This document shows, in pieces, positions 24,201 through 32,043 of a stretch of DNA of 64,000 nt. This DNA comes from Odontocerum albicorne (taxonomy: Eukaryota; Arthropoda; Insecta; Trichoptera; Odontoceridae). The notes under the pieces were generated by a model, which worked only from the letters and a program-made list of their open reading frames with translations, had not been told where the DNA came from and did no database searches. A program made the position numbers and the translations under genes. Where the stretch lies: contig OX463848.1 in assembly GCA_949825065.1 (NCBI GenBank), positions 24,708,986 through 24,772,985 of the forward strand, written 5' to 3'. Within the stretch, counting starts at the first letter, position 1. Each line of letters starts with the position of its first letter.

Positions 24201-24999
24201 AAAGAATAACATAAAATTATTGATATTAAAGATAATCTTACCGTTCGAATTCAATTGCTACCGAACGATTTGTTAAATTAGATGGCACAGTGATATTTGA
24301 ACACTTGCTACATGTCTTGAACATTGAATTCGGTCGTTTGGTTGTTGTCACGGAATCGGTTATTGAAATCACTCGGCTAGTGGTTGTAGTCACTCGGCCA
24401 GTGGTTGTAGTCACTGGTCTCGAAGTTGCAGTCACTGGGATTAAAGGTATATTCACTGGACGAGATGTTGTTTCTGGACTATTGGTTGTAGTCACTTGGT
24501 TAGTGGTTGTAGTCACTCGGCCAGTGGTTGTAGTCACTGGTCTCGAAGTTGCAGTCACTGGGATTAAAGGTATATTCACTGGACGAGATGTTGTTTCTGG
24601 ACTATTGGTTGTAGTCACTTGGTTAGTGGTTGTAGTCACTCGGCCAGTGGTTGTAGTCACTGGTCTCGAAGTTGCAGTCACTGGGATTAAAGGTATAGTC
24701 ACTGGACGAGATGTTGTTACTGGACTAGTGGTTGTAGTCACTTGGTTAGTGGTTGTAGTTACTCGGCTAATAGTTGGAGTCACTGGGCTCGAAGTTGCAG
24801 TCACTGGACGGGTTGTTGTCACTGGACTTCTTGGAATACTGGAGGTCCGTCTTCTTCGTGATATTCGTAATGTAGATTCTGTCCTCCCTGGCTGGTGCGG
24901 AGGGCCAGGTACCCCTCCACCCCCTGAGGGGGGTTCAGGCGCTGATATGGCAGATGATGAAATTCCCGAGATCGTTGTTTGGGCAAACGCATATTCTCC
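15127..24999 (-). CDS. gene A: mucin-like, Cys-containing modular protein (family unknown)
   Basis: Join on the minus strand: 24242-24999, 22272-22461, 19017-19169, 16338-16559, 15127-15285. The exon phases fit exactly: the first exon ends two bases into a codon (GAA CG|GTAAGA), the second supplies the missing G, and all later junctions are phase 0 with GT/AG sites. About 492 residues are visible. They comprise a Thr/Ser/Pro/Val-rich mucin-like part, then module 1 (exons 2+3) and module 2 (exons 4+5), which resemble each other. Several N-x-S/T sequons (NIT, NLT, NRS, NTS, NES) and Cys residues suggest a secreted glycoprotein. No start codon or signal peptide exon was found upstream, so the 5' end is incomplete. 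I do not recognise the family. Paralogs are gene B and gene C. Confidence 0.75.
16338..16559 (-). CDS. gene A exon 4
   Basis: This is a 74-codon, phase 0-0 exon with acceptor TTTTTGCAG and donor GAG|GTAAAATA. It encodes NIPRNCRDAGLSFDAKELW, then FMPCSLSNVFFRLF and EERAQAVLIAFTLTP. The same 222-nt exon occurs in gene B (49637-49858) and gene C (63652-63873). Invariant residues include C-x4-GL, W, MPC, EER and LIAFTLTP. The pattern looks helical; the domain is not one I can name. Confidence 0.88.
16661..16667. repeat. target-site duplication of LINE insertion (left)
   Basis: TATTAAA here recurs at 18201-18207. Copy B lacks the insertion (about 49958-49970). Confidence 0.6.
16668..18200 (+). 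mobile_element. 5'-truncated non-LTR retrotransposon inside gene A intron
   Basis: The element lies between TATTAAA repeats, in the intron between exons 4 and 3, in antisense orientation to gene A. Copy B has the uninterrupted sequence, so it inserted after the duplication. The 5' end is cut within the RT domain, and the 3' end is an AATA microsatellite tail (18181-18200) rather than poly(A), as in several CR1/I-like LINEs. Confidence 0.85.
16671..17861 (+). pseudogene. LINE ORF2 reverse transcriptase, one frameshift
   Basis: The frame enters at HIVPIHKGG and continues with YRPISLLSIISKIIEKIV, LAVFLDLAKAFDTVSH and GVPQGSVLGPLLYL. A frameshift at about 17145-17160 is followed by FADDTILLF (the FADD at 17195-17206), LTLNSQKTKYI, YLGVYVD and the thumb to the stop at 17861. 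The catalytic FADD is intact, but the frameshift and missing N-terminal endonuclease make the copy non-autonomous. The overall RT pattern is that of the Jockey/CR1 supergroup; the exact clade is unresolved. Confidence 0.85.
18201..18207. repeat. target-site duplication of LINE insertion (right)
   Basis: TATTAAA, the partner of 16661-16667. Confidence 0.6.
18410..18417. repeat. TACTCGTA octamer, absent in paralog
   Basis: Copy A reads 'agataTACTCGTAaatatc', whereas copy B (about 50160) reads 'agataTAaatatc'. Another octamer, at 18516-18523, is also missing from copy B. Confidence 0.75.
18660..18970 (-). pseudogene. two tandem decayed copies of gene A exon 3
   Basis: Two segments (about 18660-18790 and 18830-18970) are homologous to exon 3. 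The first still encodes KESDSYVKAVRSLVDLMKNH and ends with a donor-like CTTCCA|GTAAGT. The second has a one-base shift and GC instead of GT at the donor position. Both have lost the acceptor and the first dozen or so codons of exon 3 (a stop precedes the homologous part). The same pair is present in copy B (50395-50560 and 50610-50750), so the exon triplication predates the segmental duplication. Alternative splicing of the first copy cannot be excluded. Confidence 0.6.
19017..19169 (-). CDS. gene A exon 3
   Basis: This is a 51-codon, phase 0-0 exon with acceptor TTTCATAG and donor CCG|GTAACT. It encodes VINAALQYEKTKDSDSYV, then SSLVDIIKNHCHIATYATL and MMGCRNITLP. It forms the second half of module 1 and loosely parallels exon 5 (ALA-KNT, LDxLCxxH). 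Because it is symmetric in phase, it can be duplicated without shifting the frame, which has happened twice next to it. Confidence 0.8.
19320..19730 (+). pseudogene. LINE relic with embedded hairpin (first tandem copy)
   Basis: The plus strand encodes a decayed RT box (YTDDMVVLV) near 19345, a KYLG-like string near 19600 and LRRFGHVE near 19700, the order of a LINE ORF2 C-terminal half. A 25-bp-arm hairpin lies between them (19456-19532). A second copy follows at 19785-20440. Confidence 0.55.
19456..19532. repeat. hairpin, 25-bp arms
   Basis: The left arm is 19456-19480 and the right arm 19508-19532, with one mismatch and a 27-base loop that itself contains CCAT/ATGG. The same hairpin is at 19935-20016 and, with a duplicated right arm, at 51280-51380. 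Its size is that of a pre-miRNA or small fold-back element. Confidence 0.7.
19785..20440 (+). pseudogene. LINE relic with embedded hairpin (second tandem copy)
   Basis: The relic encodes GLLYADDMVVLVEN-like sequence at about 19805-19855, the hairpin at 19935-20016, KYLGVTM-like sequence near 20090, LRxFGHVE near 20180, then a tail with RNPTSCMRWYIDLEEVK. This order is typical for the end of a LINE ORF2, broken by stops. The copy-B counterpart is 51120-51840, where only one copy exists, so the tandem doubling is specific to copy A or was lost in B. It holds a TACGAGTA octamer at 19966-19973 where the first tandem copy has plain TA. Confidence 0.6.
20441..21787. other. intronic stretch of gene A, duplicated in copy B
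   Basis: The stretch up to about 21250 is colinear with 51840-52640. A minus-strand frame at about 20960-20590 (with AEALTLGTVALMKCHSQSSL) is open in A but broken in B, and is probably a repeat relic. Near 21435-21370 a minus-strand ATG starts a hydrophobic string MTSAYLVAAFVVNILSILQ, but no convincing donor follows in frame. Confidence 0.4.
21788..22090. repeat. 62-bp minisatellite built from a Penelope end
   Basis: About five units of 62-63 bp start with a 'gttaaggcatgaaca' block (near 21788, 21850, 21912, 21974 and 22037) and contain 'tggaggtttcaagacat' and 'atttgtttaatcaaaca'. The unit is the inverted form of the sequence just outside the right arms of both Penelope elements (13660-13718 and 59750-59815). 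It is followed by a Penelope-arm fragment at 22124-22170. Confidence 0.8.
22124..22170 (-). ncRNA. hammerhead-like motif in Penelope-arm fragment
   Basis: On the minus strand the motif reads CTGATGA (consensus core), stem II GAGAT/ATCTT closed by a GAAA loop, GAAA, then a GGTA/TACC stem III. Compared with the 59680-59724 copy, one G-C pair of stem II is replaced by A-T on both sides. No UH cleavage triplet or stem I can be placed with confidence. Confidence 0.35.
22272..22461 (-). CDS. gene A exon 2
   Basis: A 190-nt exon (1 + 63 codons) with acceptor TATTTGTAG and donor ACTAAG|GTAAAC. The first G completes the codon left open by exon 1. It encodes YLTKSIWDLAKVTPLIAELR, then DVLLEMAASDSYFFVHFASM and NGFCAYTK. 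The pattern W..., xxP, L..V, L..S..Y, A, ISSL parallels exon 4, supporting an internal duplication of a two-exon module. The corresponding exon of gene B would fall in the assembly gap at 52677-52876. Confidence 0.8.
22835..23430 (-). pseudogene. LINE ORF2 C-terminus and 3' UTR relic
   Basis: On the minus strand, 23300-23120 encodes HLLNGDDRAFTVAGLVAWN, then IRDKGGMCSFRKHLKIIF, the characteristic last segment of many LINE ORF2 proteins. It continues into a 3' UTR ending near 22845 with 'gcgctatataagtagtcctt'. This copy defines the orientation of the related non-coding repeats elsewhere in the window. Confidence 0.65.
24242..24999 (-). CDS. gene A mucin-like exon
   Basis: A single open exon of 252 codons plus two bases, from acceptor AATTTTAG to donor GAACG|GTAAGA. 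It starts GEYAFAQTTISGISSSAIS and continues with a Pro/Gly segment and a basic RRRR string that is a candidate proprotein cleavage site. It then runs through long Thr/Val/Pro/Ser repeats of the PVTxTSRPVTTTT type and ends with a Cys/sequon block, FKTCSKCSNIT..NLTNRS. Such Thr/Ser/Pro arrays are usually heavily O-glycosylated. Gene B's exon keeps the ends but lacks most of the middle; the difference is 543 bases, a multiple of three. The first coding exon with the signal peptide was not found. Confidence 0.78.
24400..24740. repeat. 123-bp in-frame tandem repeat in mucin exon
   Basis: The block CGAAGTTGCAGTCACTGG recurs starting at 24421, 24544 and 24667, a period of exactly 123 bp or 41 codons. 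Units are nearly identical. Gene B has a single decayed equivalent. Confidence 0.85.
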
Positions 25000-25084
25000 C
25001 TAAAATTATTTGAAAACATCAATGGTTTTGTTGAAACTTTGTAGAAATAAAACATAAATGACTTTTTATCATCGAAATACCTTC

Positions 25085-25150
25085 GTGGCCTAGTCGGTAT
25101 GAAGTTTGACAGATTTCAGGTTGATTTCCTATAGCACTGATGTGTTTGGT
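25085..25150 (+). repeat. tRNA-like SINE head
   Basis: 'cgtggcctagtcggtatga' (A box) followed by 'caggttgatttcctatagca' (decayed B box). The paralogous copy is at about 53263-53330. Confidence 0.5.
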
Positions 25151-25195
25151 GAAATAGTTCGTAAGGAATCTTTACTCGCACACGCCGAGTACGTG

Positions 25196-25203
25196 TACGA
25201 GTA
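25196..25203. repeat. TACGAGTA octamer, different in paralog
   Basis: Copy A has 'gagTACGTGTACGAGTAttgtc', whereas copy B (about 53383) has 'gagTAttgtc'. The extra twelve bases are bounded by TA and end in the octamer. Confidence 0.55.
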
Positions 25204-25329
25204 TTGTCTATAAACAAACGATAGTGTTATCAACACGTGAAATGAGGAACTACGAGTTTCGTGCCTACTCCGATGGTTCTAAACCAAAGCGATTTCTTCT
25301 TCACCTAATAAATAGACTGTCCCAAATCA

Positions 25330-25715
25330 ATCTAGGCTAATATGATAGAGCTTTTATTATTCCTGGTCAATCAATCAAGACAATCCCTTTAGGAGGCCTT
25401 ATCTAAATTAATTATGTAATGTGAACACTACGAAATACACTACACTAAACCTAAAGCCGAATGTGTTACTGTCACATATCGGAACATCTACGAAGATATT
25501 TTTGTGTTCGTCTTTGTCGCTTTTCTGAACAAATGCAGATGCGAAAGTGTCTAATCTAATAGCCGCAGCCATTTCTTTCCAATCTTTACACTCAACTTTT
25601 ATACATTTATTTTATAATACTTTAAATTTCTCAATAATAGCGGGTTCGAATCCTGTGATAAAGCGCCCTTGAGGAGAGTTTTCTCTGTAAAGGGGGCTAT
25701 ATAAATTATCCCTTT
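25330..25715 (+). pseudogene. LINE C-terminus remnant and 3' UTR
   Basis: The start matches the copy-B relic at 53500-53650, where a VFVVAGLMPxNGLPPNVR-like string is visible. Then come blocks matching the inverted complement of 22840-23110, ending 'gggctatataaattatccc' at about 25715. Copy B has lost everything from about 25597 on, so the 1.6 kb difference there is a deletion in B rather than an insertion in A. Confidence 0.6.
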
Positions 25716-26229
25716 AAAATTATTCATATTTTTAAGGGTACCATATGAACGAAAATCTCTCCGAAACAATTACTTCCCCCTTTCATTCGCCTGATGACCG
25801 TCTAGTAACCATTATAATAATAACTGGCCTTATAAAATTGTGTTTTGCATAAAAGCAACCATTTTGTGTTTCCATTTGGTCCTGTTTCTCGTAAAACACC
25901 TCAAAGTCATGCAAAATCCACTATTTCAACTGACCATCGTATTTTTGGTTTGCCCCACGTTTGTGTTAAGTCACATATCGATATTTTTTTGGTACAACGA
26001 TAACATAAAATCTCGGGATATGAGTAAGAAATACGTATTGTTGAGGATGTTGAACGAGTCTCTCAAAATAAATATCTGGGATGCTGACTGAAGGATCAAT
26101 GGGACCACCCTCAAGAGATCAAAGTTATAGTAGAGAAGATTCGAACCCTTTTTCAAAATGCAGGATTTCCTCTTCAACTGCGATTTCCGTTTATACTTTA
26201 CGGATGTGATTTTTGCGTTGCTACATATT

Positions 26230-26640
26230 TCGCGGCGAAGTATGGGAACTTATCCAGAGCAACACAAACTAACTAGGATCTTTGAAATATGGTGCTATCG
26301 ACGAATGCTGAGTCTCATAGATTGAAAAAGTTCGTAATTATACATTTTGAAACGGTCGAATAAAGACAAAGAAGTATAATCCTCCATCAAAAGGTGGAGA
26401 TTCATTTGTGGTAAGTATTTTGGATATATATAGTAAAGTGAGTAGAATATTATTAAATGCTGCAAAACTAGGGAACATTCATAGCCGAAAAAATGAAGGA
26501 AGTAAACACATCATCCGGTTGTTGAATTTATAAGATGAGTTTCATTGTGGTACTATATTTAGAGCTGCTGCTTTAAGAGCAAGATCGTCAACCTCCGAAA
26601 AATACAGAAACATCAAAGAAGAAGAATGAAATGATATTTT
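26230..26640 (+). pseudogene. LINE ORF2 C-terminal relic
   Basis: The plus strand reads TRIFEIWCYRRMLSLI followed by a KRWRFICGKYFGY-like string. This order is typical for the C-terminal region of RTE/Jockey-like ORF2 proteins. It is broken by stops and not present in copy B. Confidence 0.5.
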
Positions 26641-27440
26641 AAGTATTAATAATATTTTTTACATAAACCAACCAATGAACGATATGTTTTGTTAACACAT
26701 AAGTTTAATTTACCATAAACAAAATAAGTTCAAATAATTTCTTTATTTCATATTCAGATAAATAAATTGCTCATATCTTCACTTTTTGGTCGTTGTATAC
26801 AATATAATCTGGTGAGATTGTTGTCATGTGACAATTTCTTCCAACCAATAAGAAAAAAATCCTTATTTCTTCATTGTGTGTTCAATGATGAGTGCCGTGG
26901 TCTTCTGTTATGCCTGAAACTTGGTGCACCACCTGTCTCCATTTTTTTCGATCAGACTGTTTTCAGAAAGACGTTAACGTTTACAGCCATAATTCGCCGA
27001 TCTATTGGCGCGAATTTGTTATACTACAACTGTCACATTGTCAAAAACAGGTCAACAAACCCTTTTGTCGGTAAAGTACGCACTATAATATTAAAATAAA
27101 CATAACTTTTTATACGTAACACACTGAAATTTTCTTATCTCATTGCTTACTATATTTAAACTATTTTAAATTTACTTAAATTTTTTTATGTGAGTTATTT
27201 TTTTTATTCATGTATAAAATGAGTTTAAGGGTTATATTGTGGAAAAAGACAATTATCGTATACTTGTTATATTGTGATTTATTTTTTTGGGATAAATTTT
27301 TAAACTCGTTGTTTTTTTAAACATTTAAACGTACATTGTGTTTTCACAAAACAACGCGCTGGTTTTTTAATTTTACCTAAAGGTAGGGTTAAAAATGATA
27401 TAAACATCTTATTTGAAAACTAATTTGGCAGTGTATCTAA
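26641..27440. other. AT-rich stretch, no gene assigned
   Basis: A plus-strand frame of 110 codons (26767-27099) is open but has no recognisable motif and is absent from copy B. From about 27183 onward the sequence is again colinear with copy B. Confidence 0.35.
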
Positions 27441-27740
27441 TCCTGTCATCAAACTCTATTTTTTCTTAAACTCATCATGTCATCAAACTCTATTTTGTTC
27501 TTTAACTCACTCTGTCATCAAACTATATTTTGTTCTTTAACTCACTCTGTCATCAAACTATATTTTGTTCTTTAAGTCACCCTGTCATCAAACTCTATTT
27601 TGTTCTTTAACTCACCCTGTCATCAAACTATATTTTGTTCTTTAACTCACTCTGTCATCAAACTATATTTTGTTCTTTAACTCACCCTGTCATCAAATTC
27701 TATTTTGTTCTCTAACTCATCCTGTCATTAAATGCTATTT
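27441..27740. repeat. 35-bp minisatellite, copy A
   Basis: About 8.5 units of 35 bp (TGTCATCAAACTCTATTTTG then TTCTTTAACTCACCC). The same array in copy B (54106-54511) has about 11.6 units. Confidence 0.9.
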
Positions 27741-27749
27741 GAAAAAAAA

Positions 27750-27840
27750 GCAAACCAACGAGAATCAAACCCACAATCTCTGGGTCTAAAGATCTTCCTA
27801 ATAAACCGTCTTATCAACTAGGCCACGGAAGTCGTCAAAC
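27750..27840 (-). repeat. tRNA-like SINE head
   Basis: On the minus strand 'cgtggcctagttgataagac' (A box) and 'gggtttgattctcgttgg' (B box) are spaced as in a tRNA with an extra arm. Copy B keeps a deleted version (54515-54575). Confidence 0.6.
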
Positions 27841-28479
27841 ATAAATTTTAGAAAAAAAGTATTTTAATCAATGGTAACAGATCGATAGCATACAAGCGTC
27901 TTACCAATTAGCCCACAAAGGTAGAATTAGATATAGACAGTGGAATTTGTCGCAATATTTTCTAGGTTAGCGGAGTTTATTTTTAATCAAATAAAAAAAT
28001 CGAACCTGATTGAAGATAAAATATAAAAGTAGGCAAATATTAATTTCTTTAACAAATGAATACATTGCTACTAAATTTTTTTATGAAACAATACGTTTTG
28101 TCACGAAAATATTGTATTTATATTGTTTTGAATGTATCATAAATTATATTTGATTGTATCATAATTGTATGTAAGTTCAGTACTTCTAGTATATTTCAAA
28201 TTGTATTTTTGAATGTTTCATTATGTCCACACCGTTGGTCTCGTGGTTGTCTGATTGACCCGACTACTGAATACTGACAAAAAATTACTCCACCTCTGTA
28301 CGCTTATGATATAAAGCTAAAGGTCTTAAAAAACGAGAACTAAAGAATTTTGCTGCATGATTGTTTATCCCTTACCGAGGAAGCATATTTCTATAGCTAG
28401 ACTTTCAAAACGATCGAGATCTGTTAGTTCAGTCACCCACAACCTATTATGTTAAAATCTTATAGGACGCTCCGGTTAA

Positions 28480-28612
28480 AAACCGTGACCGGGGCATAAT
28501 ATTGACTTCGGCCCCAATAATCGAACCTTCAGAAAATATCTGTTTGGCTCACATGGCAATAAGCCCGTCAGGTTGCACTGTATACAACAAAGGTGTGATA
28601 CAGTAATACAAC
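28480..28612 (+). repeat. SINE family 2 tail
   Basis: 'cacatggcaataagcccg' and 'ttgcactgtatacaacaaag' match the tails at 38640-38712, 58430-58490, 55280-55340 and 63270-63330. Confidence 0.5.
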
Positions 28613-28737
28613 ATATTCTAAGGTAGGAACGTACCCCATAGTTTGCATTGTACGTGTTGAAATACTACAGCGCATACATAGTGCTTGCGAGTATTATTAA
28701 TATATGAACGATTAAACCAGTCATATATATTTTTGGA

Positions 28738-28815
28738 TACCAATGAGAATCGAACCTGAAAACCTAGGGTGAAAAACAACCGACTAATCAAATAGGCCAC
28801 AGAGTTCGTCAACTA
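28738..28815 (-). repeat. tRNA-like SINE head
   Basis: On the minus strand 'ctgtggcctatttgattagt' (A box) and 'caggttcgattctcattgg' (B box). The paralogous copy in B is at about 55463-55540. Confidence 0.6.
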
Positions 28816-28914
28816 GACGGGTAACAATCAGTGACCCAGCATATCTCAGTGTAACACATCTCTCAGAGAGTACAACACTTATCCATCGTGTAGTGCGGAA
28901 TCAGTAAATTTGGA

Positions 28915-28925
28915 GCTTTGGATTT
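28915..28925. repeat. target-site duplication, 3' side of Jockey-like LINE
   Basis: GCTTTGGATTT here and at 34074-34084; it is present once in copy B at 55648-55658. Confidence 0.88.
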
Positions 28926-29311
28926 TTCCAAGTTGATGGTTTGCTCGGAGTGTCGGTCCGATTGTCGGACACCTTACTCCTTCATCGGTTGTGTAAAACG
29001 GACTTTGGGAAATTAATTTTTGGATTGTTTGGTGGGGGTGTTAGAAAATTTTTTATAGAGAGGAGGGATAGAGTTTGGTACATACATTAAGGTAATAGAT
29101 ACATATAGGTTACATAATAATATACTTATATTTTTTATATGTCACGAGCGTTGATAAATATGAATACAGAGAGAGAAAGGATAGTGATGTAAACATGGAC
29201 ATAGATATTTGAAAAATTATAAATATATTATGAAGATGGGGGTGGGGGAGAACGCTGTGACTTTAGAATAAATAGTTGTACATATATAAATATGGAGGTA
29301 AGATAGATGCC

Positions 29312-30175
29312 TTACAAAATGCGAGTATGTGCACTGGACACTATTCGGCGCCTACCGTTCCGAATAAGGGGTCGGGGGGTGGTTCGAAGCATTTGTTTGG
29401 GCCTGGGGTGAATAAAATTTGCGTTCACGTCGTAGTCCGTGAGTGAGCTGATTAGGGGGTTCAAGTGACTCGAGAGAGAGCTGTAGAACCTCTCGGCCAG
29501 AGAGATCGCGTATTCTCGGATGGTGGGGAGATCTAGGTCTTCGTGAAGCCGTTTGTTGCTGACAAAGTAGGGCGCATCCATAATGGTGCGCATTGCCTTG
29601 TTTTGCAACACCTGGAGTTTGCGCATATGGGTTTCAGCTGCATGACCCCAGACCAGGATGGCGTACGTCATCTGACGACGTATGATGGCCTTGTACAAGT
29701 TTAACTTGATACGAGGGGACATCTTACTGTGTCTGCCCAAGAGTGGTGTGAGGGCTTTCAGAGTGCCGTACGCCCTCCCGGTGATGTTGGTGGTGTGCTT
29801 TTTCCAGGACAGCTTCGCGTCGAGAGTGACGCCGGGGTATTTCACCTCATCGCACCACGGAACGCTCTGGCCGAAAAGTTTGAGTGGTTGGATGAAGTCC
29901 AGACGTCTTCTAGAAAAACGGACTGCTGCACTCTTGGAAGGGTTTATCTTAACCTTCCAATTTCTACACCAGCCTTCCAGTCTTGGAATGAAATTTTGAA
30001 TGCGAGAGTGGGAATCGCAAGAGTGTTTAGAGGACGAAAGAAAAGCCGTATCGTCCCCGTATTGTGCGGTGATAGATCGGCTGGTCTGGAGAGAGGGCAT
30101 ATCACTGGTATATATGTTGTAGAGAGTGGGGGAGAGGAGAACTCCTTGCGGAACCCCCACTTGTATGATTAGGGC
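29312..30175 (-). pseudogene. LINE ORF2, 3' part (RT C-terminal half)
   Basis: Read on the minus strand from about 30175: GVPQGVLLSPTLYNIY, TAQYGDDTAFL, KINPSKSAAVRFSRR, a YPGVTLDAKLSWKKHT-like thumb, and a C-terminal segment to the stop at 29312. The usual YADD catalytic box is YGDD here (TAC GGG GAC GAT). It is separated from the upstream RT half by a frameshift at about 30165-30180. Confidence 0.85.
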
Positions 30176-31250
30176 GGTGGGATGAATTTATACCGCTCAC
30201 CTTGACGGAGAAGGTGCGGTCGCTAAGAAATGATGCTATGATCTGCACGAGGCGGAGAGAGATTCCGGCCATGTGTAGTTTGAAGAGCAGTCCGTTGTGC
30301 CAGACCGTGTCGAAGGCTTTCGCCACGTCCAGCGAGAGGAGTGTGGATTGATATTTTCTGTTATAACCAGTCACTATGTGTTCTACGACGCGAAGAAGTT
30401 GATGAGAGGTCGAGTGTCGTGGTTGAAAACCGTGTTGCGTGTCTGGAATTATGTTAAGCGAGGTTATCTCGCTTGATAGGCGATCGAGGATAAGTCGTTC
30501 GAGCACTTTACCTAGGGTAGGCAGTAAGCTGATCGGGCGGTGATTTTCGGGGAGTGTTAGTTTTTTACCCGGTTTCGGAAACATTATAACGTCTGCGCAT
30601 TTGAGAGCGGAAGGGAAGAATCTATGCCTGTAACAGGCATTAAAGATTGAAGTTATGGCGCAGATGGCTTTGTTCGGGAGTTTCTTCAGGGTGAAGTTAT
30701 TTATTGAATCTGGACCGGGAGCTCTCTTATTGTGGAGGTTGTGGATGATTTTGTGGATTTCTTGCGGGGTGAAGAAATCCGAAGTCGGGGAGGGTCGTGA
30801 GGCGACAATTTGTATAACCTTTTTGTCAACCGAGGCGGAGTGCGTCGGGTTGTTGAGGTCAGAATTTGGGGTGAAAGTGGTAGCGAGCGAGCCGGCAAAT
30901 ATTTCAGCGCGGTCGCGCGCCGAGAAAACTGTTCCGTTAGGGCCCTGTAGGGGGGGGGGGGGGGGGGGGGGGGGGGCGTTGAGGTGTTGTGCGGAGATCT
31001 GTTTCATAAATTCGCCCCAGCGATCATTACGATGGCGCTGTAGGTCGAATTTGATCTGTTTCACCAGACGATTGTACAGTGTTTTGTACGTGGGATTGGC
31101 GGTTTTCTGCCATAGCTTTCTGATCTTGTTCTTCTCCGCGATTTTAGTTTTAATATCGACGGGGAGTGAGGGATCCAGCTTTTGGGGAGGTCTCAGTTTT
31201 GAGGCTGACTCGAGGGCTGATTTGATGTTGTCGGTGAGGTAACTCACTGG
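30165..31250 (-). pseudogene. LINE ORF2, middle part (linker and RT N-terminal half)
   Basis: This part encodes a linker, then a proline run from the C-homopolymer (plus-strand G run 30950-30976). It continues with FTPQEIHKIIHNLHNKRAPG, ENHRPISLLPTLGKVLERLI, TQHGFQPRHSTSHQLLRVVE and SLDVAKAFDTVWHNGLLFKL. These are RT motifs 0-3 of the Jockey group. Frameshifts lie at both ends (about 31245 and about 30170). Confidence 0.85.
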
Positions 31251-32043
31251 CCTCGGCGTCAGGAAGAGAGGTCGGCACCCTGAGATTTGACTCGAGAGTG
31301 GCCGCGAAATCATCCCAGGAGGTGATGTGCCTCCTGAATGGTAACGGATCCTGGAGAGGGTTGTTGTCGGTGAGTGTTAGTAAAACCGGGTAGTGGTCGG
31401 ACTGCAACTGCTCTAACACTAGCAAGTCGCTATAGAACGGGATGTCATTTTTGATGATGATGTCTAAGACGTCTGCAGAGTCGTTTACTCTTTGGGAGGA
31501 TCTTGTTGGAGTGGCGGGGGCGTCCACAAAGTAATTTTTGCGGGAGGAGATCTTGGCTAGCGCGCGGCCTTGGGTGTTTTTGACACGGCTGTGCCAAAGT
31601 GGATGTTTGGCGTTGAGGTCTCCTGCTACTATAGTGGGAGGATTGTCCGCGAAGAGTGCGTCCAAATCTGACTCGAGAAGCGGTAATGACGGTCGGAGGT
31701 ACATGGACACGAGCTTGAGAGGACCGTGGTTGAGGGTTTGAACCACAACGCTGGTATTCTCCATGTTGTCCGTGGGGGCGGATGCGGAAAGGCAGTGATC
31801 GATGCTCGCCTTTATTATGATAGCTGTGCCGCCTCCTCTGCCTATGAGGCGGTCATTACGGTAAACATAATAATTTCGGAGAGAGTATCGGTGGCTGGGT
31901 TTTAAGAAGGATTCATTAATCATCATCACATCTAGGTTGTGCTCGACGATGAAGTCCTCGATTTATTGATTGTTGTTTCTGCAAGTGCCGTTTGCATTCC
32001 AGAACGCGACAGTTAGGTGGCAGGGTCTGCTGACTCTAGCCAT
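31240..32043 (-). pseudogene. LINE ORF2, 5' part (apurinic-like endonuclease)
   Basis: The ATG at 32043-32041 overlaps the ORF1 stop. The frame encodes VAFWNANG, then an in-frame TAA at 31963-31965. It continues with MMINESFLKP, GRGGGTAIIIK, TIVAGDLNAKHPLWHS and SDHYPVLLTL, the endonuclease signatures (N-A-N, GDLNAKH, SDH) that nick target DNA. The frame leaves at a frameshift near 31245. Confidence 0.85.

Noticed and set aside
24290..25003. Long plus-strand open frame of 237 codons over the mucin exon
   Set aside because: It is the antisense shadow of the Thr/Val/Pro repeat. The minus frame has matching splice sites and a conserved paralog.
27441..27740. CRISPR-like regular array
   Set aside because: The units are contiguous 35-bp repeats without unique spacers in a eukaryotic genome; it is a minisatellite.
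30655..31242. Plus-strand frame of 195 codons with a glycine run
   Set aside because: It is antisense to the LINE ORF2, and the glycine run comes from the G homopolymer.
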